A DNA stretch of 64,000 nucleotides, taken from positions 28,359,185 through 28,423,184 of the forward strand of contig CM034543.1 in NCBI GenBank assembly GCA_020002185.1, read 5' to 3'. Position numbers and translations under genes: made by a program. The notes beneath the pieces are model-generated. The model was given only the letters and a program-made list of their open reading frames with translations, had not been told where the DNA came from and ran no database searches. Shown here one piece after another: positions 25,401-40,400 of the stretch. The DNA comes from Paraescarpia echinospica. Its lineage: Eukaryota; Annelida; Polychaeta; Sabellida; Siboglinidae. The stretch's first letter is position 1. Every line of letters begins with the position of its first letter.

Positions 25401-28400
25401 NNNNNNNNNNNNNNNNNNNNNNNNNNNNNNNNNNNNNNNNNNNNNNNNNNNNNNNNNNNNNNNNNNNNNNNNNNNNNNNNNNNNNNNNNNNNNNNNNNNN
25501 NNNNNNNNNNNNNNNNNNNNNNNNNNNNNNNNNNNNNNNNNNNNNNNNNNNNNNNNNNNNNNNNNNNNNNNNNNNNNNNNNNNNNNNNNNNNNNNNNNNN
25601 NNNNNNNNNNNNNNNNNNNNNNNNNNNNNNNNNNNNNNNNNNNNNNNNNNNNNNNNNNNNNNNNNNNNNNNNNNNNNNNNNNNNNNNNNNNNNNNNNNNN
25701 NNNNNNNNNNNNNNNNNNNNNNNNNNNNNNNNNNNNNNNNNNNNNNNNNNNNNNNNNNNNNNNNNNNNNNNNNNNNNNNNNNNNNNNNNNNNNNNNNNNN
25801 NNNNNNNNNNNNNNNNNNNNNNNNNNNNNNNNNNNNNNNNNNNNNNNNNNNNNNNNNNNNNNNNNNNNNNNNNNNNNNNNNNNNNNNNNNNNNNNNNNNN
25901 NNNNNNNNNNNNNNNNNNNNNNNNNNNNNNNNNNNNNNNNNNNNNNNNNNNNNNNNNNNNNNNNNNNNNNNNNNNNNNNNNNNNNNNNNNNNNNNNNNNN
26001 NNNNNNNNNNNNNNNNNNNNNNNNNNNNNNNNNNNNNNNNNNNNNNNNNNNNNNNNNNNNNNNNNNNNNNNNNNNNNNNNNNNNNNNNNNNNNNNNNNNN
26101 NNNNNNNNNNNNNNNNNNNNNNNNNNNNNNNNNNNNNNNNNNNNNNNNNNNNNNNNNNNNNNNNNNNNNNNNNNNNNNNNNNNNNNNNNNNNNNNNNNNN
26201 NNNNNNNNNNNNNNNNNNNNNNNNNNNNNNNNNNNNNNNNNNNNNNNNNNNTCTCTTTAAGACAAAATACAACAATGGTGATAACACCTGCGCTTAGTTT
26301 GTGTCTCAATAGGAATTAATGTCCTTGTTACATAATAAGTACACATATTTGCCTTGGTTAGTCAGTTATGGATTGTGAAAGGGTGGGGTAAATAACAATA
26401 ATATTAAGATAATTTCTGTTGCGCTAAAATCCTCGGAAACCAAGCTCATAGGCGCATCAATACAAAAGGGTTATAAGCCGAATTAAAGTTGTCAACAGAT
26501 GGATCGATGCGCCAGGGAACTAAGATGGATACTAACACCAACAGACAGTTACAATAATTTGAGAAGTTACCTTGTTTGACAAGTTGTCGTTGCCGTGGTG
26601 ACAGGGGTCAATGCCATGGTGACAGGGGTCAATGCCGTGACATTTGAAGTAGCGGTCCGCCCTGATGACGCAGTCGCGCAGTGTCGCGATCGCCCACTTA
26701 CTCAGTTCTGAGTAAGTCATCTCCAGCAGTAGTCGGTCACATGGGGGGATGAGGGCAACATCAGAGAGACAGTGGGGTGCAGGGCGACTACAACCATAAG
26801 TATGGATGAAGGGTACTTAGAGATCATATCAGAGCATCGATGTCCGATATCAGACAAAATTACTTTTCTTTGGGACAGGGGGTCAGAGGCAGTTTCGGAC
26901 ATTGATATTTTACACTTCGGACCGATACTGTTAGTATATTGATATCATATCAATGTTACACCCTTTCGTCTGAGGAGAGGGGGTGGGGACTGAGGCCAGA
27001 TGAATGTAACTTTGTCTGATATAGGACATAAACATTCTGAGATGTTCCCTTGTGTATAGTTATACCGGTCAATGCCACTGCACACTAAAATCCGCTGCAT
27101 TAATATCTCCCTTGAAAATGCCTTGAACACATGCTACAGATGACACTTGCCTATGTTTACATGAACACATGAAAATGTTAGTTTAAGCACCCAAGAAATA
27201 TTGTGTTTTGTTCACTTAAGCAATGAACAATCAGGATGACAAAAATGCGTGTGAAGAATGGAACATTTCTATGATAAAGATACACAATATAAACCAACTT
27301 TGCATACTTATCTGATATTATTGTCAGCGTCTTGTCGTATATAACGCAGTTTATGGCACTGGTGTGTATTTGCAGTTTATGGCACTGGTGTGTTTAAAAT
27401 GTGTACCTCACAGGGTCACACTTAACGTTTCTAACAATTTCTCTGTACAAATGTTATTATGTATGTGTGTAGAGATTTAAAACAATAATATGGATATCTT
27501 ATGGAAGTTTGTCCAGATTTGTTTGTTAAAATGTTTTTCTCTATTACATAAAGCAGAATAGGGAAGCACCAGTATACGTACCTTGGGGTGTCGAAGGTGT
27601 GAGGTAGTCCCTGCCAGCCACATAAGAGGGCGTAGCGCACCGAGTCTATGAGGTGGTCGCGGTGGACGAGGGTCAGCATGTTCTGTATCCCCTTTAGACG
27701 AATCTCCGCTCGCTCCACCTGGCGGGGGAACAATGCATCAAATGTCACAATGCGACCCAAAAAATCACAAATTTTGAAACAAGTTGATCATGGTGTGCTT
27801 TATAAAAAGACTGCAGGTATTTTAAACTCTGCACCTGAACCTTTCCTGACTTTTGTCATCTTCAGTCTAAATCCAACATTTCATAGGTTATTGTGGCTGA
27901 CAATATTTGTAACTAATTTCTTAAAATCTACCTGTGAACACCTGTTTGTCTTGTCATTAACTCACCAGGGAACCATTTCACTAACATTCTTAACCCTAGA
28001 AGTGACCACTGAAAATCCTTTGTAGTGTACTATTCCTATAAAAATCATAACCTTGCTAATATTTGTCATAAAAATATGAATGAGGTATCAGTTTATTGCT
28101 AAAGGATTGCTTTATTATAATAAAATTATAATAACTATATCACATACTAAAATCATGGGGATATTACATTTTGTTTTCGACTTGTTTTGGAGGGCTGCTG
28201 ACATTACATTTGTAACCATGGTTTTGATTCGCTGAATTAAGTCAGCGAATCAATTTGATGTAATTTTGGGCAGATCGGCCAATGACAGAGCTTTCCATCG
28301 ATACCACATGTGCAGGGGTCTAGACTTTATGAATCGATGTGTAAATTCAGTACGCAGGATGTAGTAAAATCACCAAAATGTGGGCATCAACCGCGTCACA

Positions 28401-31400
28401 TGTTTTATAAGCTAGATTGTGAGTAGCCATCATTGAATCTGCTCACGAATAAATATACACGATCTCGAAAAAATCTGTCAGCTGTCCATAGATACCAAAT
28501 GTTTGCAAGTCAGTTGCGCGTGATGGAAGTGAAAATTGCTACAACAAGGGCAGGTATGGCTGGGCTGAATTTCGGCCCGAGACACTCCAAGGGTTAAGAG
28601 CTCTTATATTTTGCTCTCCAAAATTGATTTCACACCTTAACAGCGATTTTGTGTGCCTAAAACTGTCAACACCAGGGTGCGCCACTGGGACACTTTTGCT
28701 GCAGTGTCGTGGAAATAGTGTCCTCTGAGATGTGAATTTTGAAAACACATCTTAATTATAACAACGGATTCTGTTTAATGATCGATTTTTGTTACGAGCT
28801 CAATATCTTTAAATGGTCTCTGGTAATGCAACGACTTCTTCAGTTCATATCTATCTGTAAACACATGTTTGCTGACCAGTCGTTAACTCACCTGGTAATG
28901 CAGTGACTTTCTCAGTTTCTCAATGTCGACAGGACTCTCGTACATCACAAAGTCAACGATTTGTGACATCAGGTCTGTCTCGATGCTGCTACCTGTTAGC
29001 CGTTGTCGTAACCACTTGAATTTCCGTGTACTCGTCACTGCACTGGTGACCGCAGCCCAAGCGTCCTATAGGACAAAGTGAGGTCAACACTACTACCCTA
29101 GTGTCCTAAAGAACAAAGTGGGGTAAACATCACTACCCTGGTGTCCTACAGGACAAAGTAGGGTAAACATCACTACCCTGGCATCCTACAGGACAAAGTG
29201 GGGTAAACATCACTACCCTGGCATCCTACAGGACAAAGTGGGTAAACATCACTACCCTGGTGTCCTACAGGACAGTTAAAACCACCCCCACCCCCAACAA
29301 CAATACGTGGTGTGGGACTATTTTACAATCCAAAATGTCCATGTTTCATTCACTAGGTGGCACCAGTGTAGCAATATATTTCCCCCGCATTAAGTTGGAA
29401 TGACCAAATCACCTCCACACTCCTACGTAATACTTCATACATTTTGCAACTCTGTGAACTTATGACGACCTTTAAGCCAGCAACTACAAAGGTAAGTAAC
29501 AGATGGAAGTTCTTATGTAGCGCAGTATCCAGTCCTTAGAACTGCTCAAAGCACTTCACACTTCGAACACCATCTTGACTTCTATGGGAAGCATTCATTA
29601 AAGCATTCATTAATATACAAAGACTATTTGTACACAAATATCCACCACTATCTGTAGCCAGGTACTCATTCATACAGCTGAGTGAACTAGACACATACAC
29701 TGGCGCAGTTGCAGGGACAATTAGATTCTACTCACAAGTTTATGCGGAGTTGGTTTCTCAGTGTCCGCAGTCACCTCTTCATCATCTACCCCCTTCTTCA
29801 TGTCTTCTTCCATCTTCTTGGGAAACACCTTCACTTCCCCCTCTTCAATTGCTGCTGCCGCCGACAACTCCAGGTTGTATTCTGTCTCTGTACAACAACA
29901 CATACGTAACGTTTTTAGATTTTACAAACTCATGATACGATCCCTTGTTACACACTAAAGAACACACATAGTGACAAGTTCTTTCTGAAGGACGAACCAG
30001 AGGCTGGTGCTTCAGGGGTGGTCTTACATTACATTTGAAAGCACCCCCTACAGTATCTTTGAGAGTACCCCTAGATTACCTTTGAGATGACCCCTACATT
30101 ACATTCAAGTGGATCCTTACACTACCTTTGAGAACCTCTACACAAGCGTTGAGGTGACCCCTACATTATATTTGAGAGGACCCCTACACTATATTTGCAA
30201 GAACCCCTACACTACTTTTGATATGACTCATACATTACCTACGAGATGACCCCCCACATTACATTTACCCCTACAATGCATTTGAGATCACCCCTACACT
30301 ATCTTTGAGAGGACCCCTAAATTACCATTTGAAGTCACCTAACTTACTTTGAGTATAATTAAATATATTAGACAAAATAGTTAGCATTGCAACACACCAG
30401 GGGAAGTAAATATGTTTACACTTAAATTCTCCACGTGATTCAATGTGATTTGATTTGAGATGACCTTTACATTTAAGGTAGCTGCACCGGGTATCATGTC
30501 AGTCGATTTCTTTATTTTTTTCTTCATAGAACATTAGTAGGTGTCAGTAGGAACATGTATACTATTAAAAAAACCAAGGCACTATCGCCATATGTTACAA
30601 GTCCGTCCTTTAAAAACTAGTAATTTTAGTGTCTGTGGAAAGTCCCTTTTCAGATTCTTGGAAACTGACGATGTTTCCACGTGTGCATCAGCCCAGTTCA
30701 AACATAAATTCGTTCACCATGAATGCAGATCATATAGTCTGGTTATTCTCATGCCACTATGTTGTTGTATTATAATTACCTAAATGCATCACACTGTCAA
30801 ATCACCAAATACTGGCGGTAGTTTTGTTTATTCTCCGATAATGCCCGAACAAGTTTAACACATGGCCCTACGTAACACAATATCATGAGACAACTTGGCG
30901 GGAAAACCTTGGGGGGAAATCTCAGTAATAGAAGTGTCTGTCAAATCATGTCGAAATAAGCCACATGCCAGTAAAAAAGTCACATTTCTAAGCAAAAAAC
31001 AAGCATCTGGTGACACTTATATTATCAGTAACAACCAGGAAGTATTACTTAATGTAACTTTTTATAAAAACTACAATACTTACAAAGCCATAACTTGGCA
31101 TATGAACTCGACTTTTGTTTACCCAAAATTGCACAGGATGGTTTTATGTTTGGTGAAGGGGTCGTGCCAAAAATGCAGTACGGATTTTTGCTGTCTTTCA
31201 ATATTGTAGCAAAATGTTTATGAAGCTGTATCAAACTTAATATGCATTTGTTTACAAAAATAACCCGTCTGAATGTCAATAACATGTTTGTACTTACAAC
31301 CATACAAATTTTTCTCTTGGGGACTTTCTCAAAATGAAATAAAATGCGATTTTAGGGTTATTTTTGACATATTTTTTAATTGTCTTTAAACACATTTAAA

Positions 31401-34400
31401 TATCTCTAAACAACATAAAAATCAATTCTTTTTGGTCTGGAGTATTGTTTAGGGTCTTAGGCAAAAAATTGTTAGCTTATCTTCAGAACTTATATTAGAA
31501 ATGATTAATTCAAAAGAAGCATATAACAGCTGATCCAGCCACCTTAACAGGACTTTACACAACCTTTGAAACGACCACTTACATTACATCTGAGATGCCC
31601 CCTACACCTACTTTTGGCCTCTTTCTTGTCCTGCATCATCCTCAGAGTGACTTCTCGCCAGCGAGGTTGACTCTTGAGTAGACGGGAGCGAGTCACTGCG
31701 TTCACCTCGTTATCAATGGCTGGTCGAAGCTCGTTGAACAGGAAGTGACATCGCTCAATGACTGGCGCACACACCTCCTTGTAGGACCGACTCAGGTCCT
31801 GGTGCAACTGTCACAGACCAACAATCTATTAACACGGACATTCTTGTAGGACCAACAATTTATTAACACTGACCTTCTTGTAGGACCAATAATCTATTAA
31901 CACGGACCTCCTTGTCGGACCAATAATCTATTAACACGGACCTCCTTGTAGGACCAACAACCTATTAACATGGACCTCCTTGTTGGACCAATAATCTATT
32001 AACACGGACTTCCTTGTAGGACCAACAACCTATTAACACGGACTTCCTTGTAGGACCAATAATCTATTAACACGGACCTCCTTATCGGACCAATAATCTA
32101 TTAACACGGACCTCCTTGTAAGACCAACAATCTATTAACACGGATTTCCTTGTAGGACCAACAATCTATTAACACGAACCTCCTTGTAGGACCAACAATC
32201 TATTAACAAAGACCGCCTTGTAGGTCCAACAATCTATTAACATGGACCTCCTTGTAGGACCAACAATCTATTAACACAGACCTCCTTGTAGGACCAATAA
32301 TCTATTAACATGGACCTCCATGTAGGACCAATAATCTATTAACATGGACCTCCTAGTAAGACCAACAATCTATTAACACAGACCTCCTTGTAGGACCAAC
32401 AATCTATTAACACGAACCTCCTTGTAGGACCAACAATCTATTAACAAGGACCGCCTTGTAGGTCCAACAATCTATTAACATGGACCTCCTTGTAGGACCA
32501 ACAATCTATTAACACAGACCTCCTTGTAGGACCAATAATCTATTAACATGGACCTCCATGTAGGACCAATAATCTATTAACATGGACCTCCTAGTAAGAC
32601 CAACAATCTATTAACACAGACCTCCTTGTAGGACCAACAATCTATTAAAATGGATCTCCTTATAGGACCAACAATCTATTAACATTCTTCACCTAATACT
32701 GCAACATACATATTGTTAATTATTGTTAGTCAGTATTAACAACATAATTATGATTAGCTACAGAGTGGACCCACCTTAATGAGGGACCTCTTGGCTTGAT
32801 GGACCACTTTGCAAACTTCCGCAATGGACCGTGGCAGACCGTGCTTCTCACCGGTCTCTGGCAGACCATGGTCCACCAGAGCCAGGGCGACATGACCAAG
32901 GTCATGGTGCTTCAACAGCACTGCCAGCAACAACCTGTCAACAACGGCACCAGTGTCATATCAATCAGTGTCACACCAGTGTCACTCCAGTGTCACTCCA
33001 GTGTCACATCAGTGTCACTCCACTGTCACATAAGTGCCACACCAGTGTCACATCAGTGTCACACCAGAGTCACACCAGTGTCACATCAGTGTCATATCAG
33101 TGTCACATCAGTGTCACACCAGTGTCACATCAGTGTCATATCAGTGTCACACCATTGTCACACCAGTATTACACCGGTATCACATCAGTGTCACACCAGT
33201 GTCATATTAGTGTCACACCAGTGACACATCAGTGTCATACCAGTGTCATATCAATAGTCAAATTAATTATAATATATAAAGCATTATTCTAAAAAAAATA
33301 GTAATAACAGCGATGTTCTGAAGATAATAAAATTAGTATCATTATTATACATCATAAAACCAACAAATATTATAAGATCGTTATCAAAGTAATGTAGAAT
33401 TATTACCACAACTTCTTTTGGAAATCTACATCTACCTAAAACATATAACAACTATTACAACAGTAATACAATAAATAATCTAAAATCATATTAATAAATA
33501 GCATAAAATCAGTATAATAAAATGTCCAATAAAAACAGCGAAACACGACAAGGAACCCCACCCCAACAAGAGACTGACCTTCCAACCTCCTCGACGGGAT
33601 GGTCCGGGGGGAACTCAATGGGGGAGACGAGGTAGTGACTGCGGCAGTAGCGTGCCACATACTCAAGGAATGTGCGTACAGAAGAGTCCTGGACACGACT
33701 CTCGGCCAGAGCGTGGAGGAACGGCCGACAGACATCTGCCTGGGACGCCTGACGGTCAAATAGTCGCTCCTTGTCTGCACTCATCAACTGACGCTGCTCA
33801 GCTGTTGGCGTCGTACCTACAGGGGTAGGACCACATTAAGGATTCGTCCGCCATTACCCACCGAAAGAGTGCCCTTGAAAATACCGTTTTGGTGGCATGT
33901 GTGAATTTTGTTCGAGCACTTTGGCATGGCACATGTCAGTCCAGTGAATACTGAATGTACTACTACATTAGATCTTTCACGAGGTAGCAATAAACATACG
34001 CTAGTCGCTCGCGTATTCGCACAGTGGCTATTTTGCAGAACGCACCAATATTTCAAAATCCGTCACCAGACTAAATAATGTCTTTTGAAATTACTATCTT
34101 GAAAAAGTGTTTTTGGTGTCTTGGATTGATTGGCATATGAATTTAAACGTAAATACCTATCTATATATGGGTGGTTGAATTGACCCATTGGAAAAAATTA
34201 AGTTTTGAGATGGACTCAAAGAGGATTCGGACCCGGATCTCTCAATTGAGAGATTGAGTTGCTCCAACTACGCCATCAAGACGCCCCACTTACATGACAT
34301 GACACATGGCACAGCTCCGTGGCTGCTCTCATCAAGCAGTGGCGGAGTGGCTAGAGCATTGGAGTCTCAATCGAGAGAACCCGGGTTAAAATCCTTTGGT

Positions 34401-37400
34401 GCCGTGTCAACTTTTGGCAAGTTTGTTCACTCTACGTTGCTCCAGTTCACTCAGCTGTATGAATGAGTACCTGGCTATAGACAGTTCACTCAGCTGTATG
34501 AATGAGTACCTGGCGTTACAGTGGTCGATATTTGTGTACAAATAGTCTTTGCACATTAAGTGCAGCATCCCTGAATGCTTCCCAGAGAAGTTGAGATATG
34601 CTCGAAAGAACTTACCTTTACTTTACTTTTTACTTTCTTACCGACTGGAATGATAGGACAGGAACTTTACCTGGGGTGATAGGACAGGAACTTTACCTGG
34701 GGTGGTAGGACAGGAACTTTACCTAGGGTGGTAGGACAGGAACTTTACCTGGGGTGGTAGGACAGGAACTTTCCGTGGGGTGGTAGGACAGGAACTTTCC
34801 CTGGGGTGGTAGGACAGGAACTTTACCTGGGGTGGTAGGACAGGAACTTTACCGGAGGTGGTAGCCAGGAACTTTCCCTGGGGTGCTAGGACAGGCACAT
34901 TACCTAGGGTGGTAGGACAGGAACTTTACCTAGGGTGGTAGGACAGGAACTTTCCCTGGGGTGGTAGGACAGGAACATTACCTAGGGTGGTAGGACAGGA
35001 ACTTTACCTAGGGTGGTAGGACAGGAACTTTACCTGGGGTGGTAGGACAGGAACTTTACCTGGGGCTGTAGGACAGGAACTTTACCTGGGGTGGTAGGAC
35101 AGGAACTTTACATGGGGTGGTAGGACAGGAACTTTACCTGGGGTGGTAGGACAGGAACTTTACCTGGGGTGGTAGGACAGGAACTTTACCTGGGGTGGTA
35201 GGACAGGAACTTTACCTGGGGTGGTAGGACAGGAACTTTACCTAGGGTGGTAGGACAGGAACTTTCCCTGGGGTGGTAGGACAGGAACTTTACCTGGGGC
35301 TGTAGGACAGGAACTTTACCTGGGGTGGTAGGACAGGAACTTTACTTGGGGTGATAGGACAGGAACTTTCCATGGGATGGTAGGACAGGAACTTTACCTG
35401 GGGTGGTAGGACAGGAACTTTACCTGGGATGATAGGACAGGAACTTTCCCTGGGGTGGTAGGATAGGAACTTTACTTGGGGTGGTAGGACAGGAACTTTC
35501 CCTGTGGTGGTAGGACAAGAACTTTGCCTGGGGTGGTAGGACAGGAACTATCCCTGGGGTGGTAGGACAGGATCTTTACCTGGGGTGGTAGGACAGGAAC
35601 TTTCCCTGGGGTGATAGGACAGGAACTTCACCTGGGGTGGTAGGACAGGAACTTTACCTGGGGTGGTAGGACAGGAACTTTACCTGGGGTGGTAGGACAG
35701 GAACTTCACCTGGGGCTGTAGGACGGGAACTTTACCTGGGGTGGTAGGACAGGAACTTGGGGTGCGACTTTCGCCCTTTTCTTCGTCGAACGGATCCTGG
35801 GGTGGTAGGACAGGAACTTTCCATGGGATGGTAGGACAGGAACTTTACCTGGGGTGGTAGGACAGGAACTTTACCTGGGATGATAGGACAGGAACTTTCC
35901 CTGGGGTGGTAGGATAGGAACTTTACTTGGGGTGGTAGGACAGGAACTTTCCCTGTGGTGGTAGGACAAGAACTTTCCCTGGGGTGCTAGGACAGGCACA
36001 TTACCTAGGGTGGTAGGACAGGAACTTTACCTAGGGTGGTAGGACAGGAACTTTCCCTGGGGTGGTAGGACAGGAACATTACCTAGGGTGGTAGGACAGG
36101 AACTTTACCTAGGGTGGTAGGACAGGAACTTTACCTGGGGTGGTAGGACAGGAACTTTACCTGGGGCTGTAGGACAGGAACTTTACCTGGGGTGGTAGGA
36201 CAGGAACTTTACATAGGGTGGTAGGACAGGAACTTTACCTAGGGTGGTAGGACAGGAACTTTACCTGGGGTGGTAGGACAGGAACTTTACCTGGGGTGGT
36301 AGGACAGGAACTTTACCTGGGGTGGTAGGACAGGAACTTTACCTGGGGTGGTAGGACAGGAACTTTACCTTGGGTGGTAGGACAGGAACTTTCCCTGGGG
36401 TGGGACAGGACTTTACCTGGGTGGTAGGACAGGAACTTTACCTGGGGTGGTAGGACAGGAACTTTCCCTGGGGTGGTAGGACAGGAACTTTACCTGGGGT
36501 GGTAGGACAGGAACTTTACCTAGGGTGGTAGGACAGGAACTTTACCTGGGGTGGTAGGACAGGAACTTTACCTGGGGCTGTAGGACAGGAACTTTACCTG
36601 GGGTGGTAGGACAGGAACTTTACATGGGGTGGTAGGACAGGAACTTTACCTAGGGTGGTAGGACAGGAACTTTACCTGGGGTGGTAGGACAGGAACTTTA
36701 CCTGGGGTGGTAGGACAGGAACTTTACCTGGGGTGGTAGGACAGGAACTTTACCTTGGGTGGTAGGACAGGAACTTTCCCTGGGGTGGTAGGACAGGAAC
36801 TTTACCTGGGGTTGTAGGACAGGAACTTTACCTGGGGTGGTAGGACAGGAACTTTACTTGGGGTGATAGGACAGGAACTTTCCATGGGATGGTAGGACAG
36901 GAACTTTACCTGGGATGGTAGGACAGGAACTTTACCTGGGATGATAGGACAGGAACTTTGCCTGGGGTGGTAGGATAGGAACTTTACTTGGGGTGGTAGG
37001 ACAGGAACTTTCCCTGTGGTGGTAGGACAGGAACTTTGCCTGGGGTGGTAGGACAGGAACTATCCCTGGGGTGGTAGGACAGGATCTTTACCTGGGGTGG
37101 TAGGACAGGAACTTTCCCTGGGGTGATAGGACAGGAACTTCACCTGGGGTGGTAGGACAGGAACTTTACCTGGGGTGGTAGGACAGGAACTTTACCTGGG
37201 GTGGTAGGACAGGAACTTCACCTGGGGCAGTAGGACGGGAACTTTACCTGGGGTGGTAGGACAGGAACTTGGGGTGCGACTTTCGCTCTTTTCTTCGTCG
37301 AACGGATCCTGGGGTGGTAGGACAGGAACTTTCCCTGGGGTAGTAGGACAGGATCTTTACCTGGGGTGGTAGGACAGGAACTTTCCCTGGGGTGATAGGA

Positions 37401-40400
37401 CAGGAACTTTACCTGGGGTGGTAGGACAGGAACTTGGGGTGCGACTTTCGCCCTTTTCTTCGTCGAACGGATCCTGCGGCTGTAACACCTGCAGACCTCC
37501 TCGGAAGAACTTCGCCTCGAGCCAGTGGTGGTATTCCACCTCCTCTGTGGAGAGCTCAGTGCTGCGCGCCTGCACGGATGCATGTAGACCAAGAAGGACT
37601 GCGAGGGTTCGTTCAGCATCCATGAGGGGTGAAGACACTGTACTAGACTCCACACTGGCGACCCTGTCATACTCCGGCTGTGGGGCGAATAGATTTACTT
37701 TATTCATGTGTATAATTAGTTTCTTTGGGGTGATTTATGGAAGGTTGCATAAGTTCACAAAATAGGCATTAGATAGGGAGGTGTTTCGTTGTCATTGTTG
37801 GAAAACAAATTGCTATAGGGGCACCACCTACTGAGTTAAATATATTAATGGAAATGGATGCTAATGGCCATTTTGGATCGTAATAAACTGCAAGTCCCCC
37901 ACCACGTATTGGTCAGGGGGTTGAACTAATACAAAACACATAACTTATGAGACCATCCCTTGCCATATGCTAAAACACAGTGATAAAATACGTTAGTAAA
38001 TAAGACTTTTAGTAAATCAAATAATTCTAAATTATCCAACTCATCCACATGAAAGTAGTTTTTATCCAACTCATCCACAAGAAAGTAGTTTTTATTTTGG
38101 TTTATCACAAATACATGACATGTACCATCCTGGCCCACCGAGTCTATGATCTTAAAACCAAAAACAGCAGGATGGCCTGAGAGGACGGCCCAAGACCCGG
38201 TGGTCCGATTCAATCGTCCGTGACCTGGCCACTGCTGGCATTGTAATAATTACCATCACCATCAAGATGTGCCAGAATCGCTCCATTTGGAGAACGTTCA
38301 TCAGAGAACTGCCCACGCTCGAATCTGAGCACGGTGTTTAAGTCAAGTAAGACAAACACATGTCTCCAATACTAAAAGTAAGTATATTTAAAATATAATT
38401 TATTAAATCCAGAATACAAATTTAAAATATCTACTAGTCCATACATCCCATGTAACCATCCCACGTAACCATCCCACGTAACCATCCCACGTAACCATCC
38501 CACGTAACCATCCCACGTAACCATCCCACGTAACCATCCCACGTAACCATCCCATGTAACCATCCCATGTAACCATCCCATGCAACCATCCCATGCAACC
38601 ATCCCTTGCAACCATCCCATGCAACCATCCCATGTAACCATCCCATGTAACCATCCCATGTAACCATCCCATGTAACCATCCCATGTAACCATCCCATGC
38701 AACCATCCCATGTAACCATCCCATGTAACCATCACATGCAACCATCCCATGTAACCATCCCATGTAACCATCCCATGTAACCATCCCATGTAACCACCAT
38801 AGAGCAAGTTATTAAACAAGTGTCCAAGCACATTTCAATATTAATTTTAAAATAAGTAATTCCACCAAACTTGCCTCAACAAAGTTGCCAATGAGAAATT
38901 TGCGAAGATGCTCTCTGGCTTCAGGTGAATGGTGACACGCCTCAAACGCCTCACTGGCATCCATCTCTACAACACAGCAATATTGGGTGTTGATTATCAA
39001 ACTTGGAATCTTCATATTTATAAGCAATATGATGTTGCAAGTGCTCTGTGTTGATCTTGCCAACTGTCTTTGCTCCCTCAAAAACCATGTAGCGGACAAA
39101 TTCATTGGGCTGAAAGATAAATGTTGTTGTCTTTGGCCAATTACAACACGCTATCACCAAAGTCCTTTTTTTACAATTTAAGGCAATTCACTGGGGTTTT
39201 ATAACTTTTTTTTTAATTTTTTTATTTTTTTATTGCACAGAGCAGAAATTTTTAGGGAATGTTAAGTATATAAAAGTATGCACAAGATCATTTTTTGGGT
39301 GCCATGTCAGATATTGTTGTTTCAGCAGCATGCAAACATGGTTAGAATTAACCGCTTTTTTATTTTTTTGTTTTGTTTTAGCATAGAATGAAAACAATTA
39401 AACAATAGGCTCGTCATAACACACAATTTGTTATAGGAATTAGTTTATTTCAGTGGGAAAAATGCTTGCAAAAAGCAAGTTAGATAATTATTTTAACTGA
39501 GAATGTAAACAAATTATATTTTTAAATTGGAAAATTCACATTAGACAAATGTATGCACTTTGTTATTAAAAATATTTGTTATTAAACCGACTGTACATAT
39601 ATAATTTTAAAATTATTCACACATTACATAATTGGACAGAAAAGAACTAGATTTGCGATTGGCTAACCTAGCTGAGGAAGCAGCTTTTAACGGCGGGACA
39701 GAAACACTCCCAGAGTACCTGCGTATTCAGCAAGGCATTCCCTTCCACAAGGAGCCTCCTCTTTGAAGGCGTCTACATCATACACGCGGCCGTGGATCAC
39801 CAGCCACAGACCTCCATCCTTATTGTGGTTCTCCAGATCCGCCTTGCGAATCAACGGCATGTCTTCTGTCGTGCATGAACTCTCCACCGATGATGCTATG
39901 AGGGGGTCAGAGGTCACTCAATTAGGTCATTTACTGTAACTTGTTTGTTATATGAAATACAGGAATAGATACATAAGGAGTATCTGCTATTTTTACTTTA
40001 GATGGCTTTTATGACAGTTTTGGTCTTAGTAGGAGTCTCCCATCCCATAACAATATGTCTTTCACTTTATTACAAAATCTATTATTTTGTTTATTTGGTT
40101 AAGAGTGTAGGCTAAGAGTGTTGACACTCAAATGTTAAGAGTACTGACACTCAAACAACGGAAAGCTGACATTCAGAGATGGGAGTGTTGACACCAGATT
40201 TTGGAGTGCTGACACTGAAATATTGGTGTTGACAGTAAGACATTGGCTTGTTGACTCTATTGTGAATCATTTACTTTCACATTTACACACAATTTTTATT
40301 ATAAACTCATCTCTCAACTGCCTACATCAGAAACGCTTTCTAGTGTTGCATTCTGGGAAATGACCGGATACAAGACTTACCCCATATCCCTGGCCAGGAG

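Larger units (their letters stand above)
26252..39719. repeat. Duplicated block, copy B (exons w21-w13)
   Basis: This 13,468-bp segment is collinear with copy A and continues uninterrupted into w12 at 39,719, so it is the copy connected to the 5' part of the gene. It lacks the 2.5-kb insertion and carries a longer 26-bp array. Confidence 0.95.

Noticed and set aside
10827..39719. True tandem duplication enlarging HERC2
   Set aside because: The frame would break at the copy junction, the gap is a round 1,000 N, and the ends match overlapping contigs.
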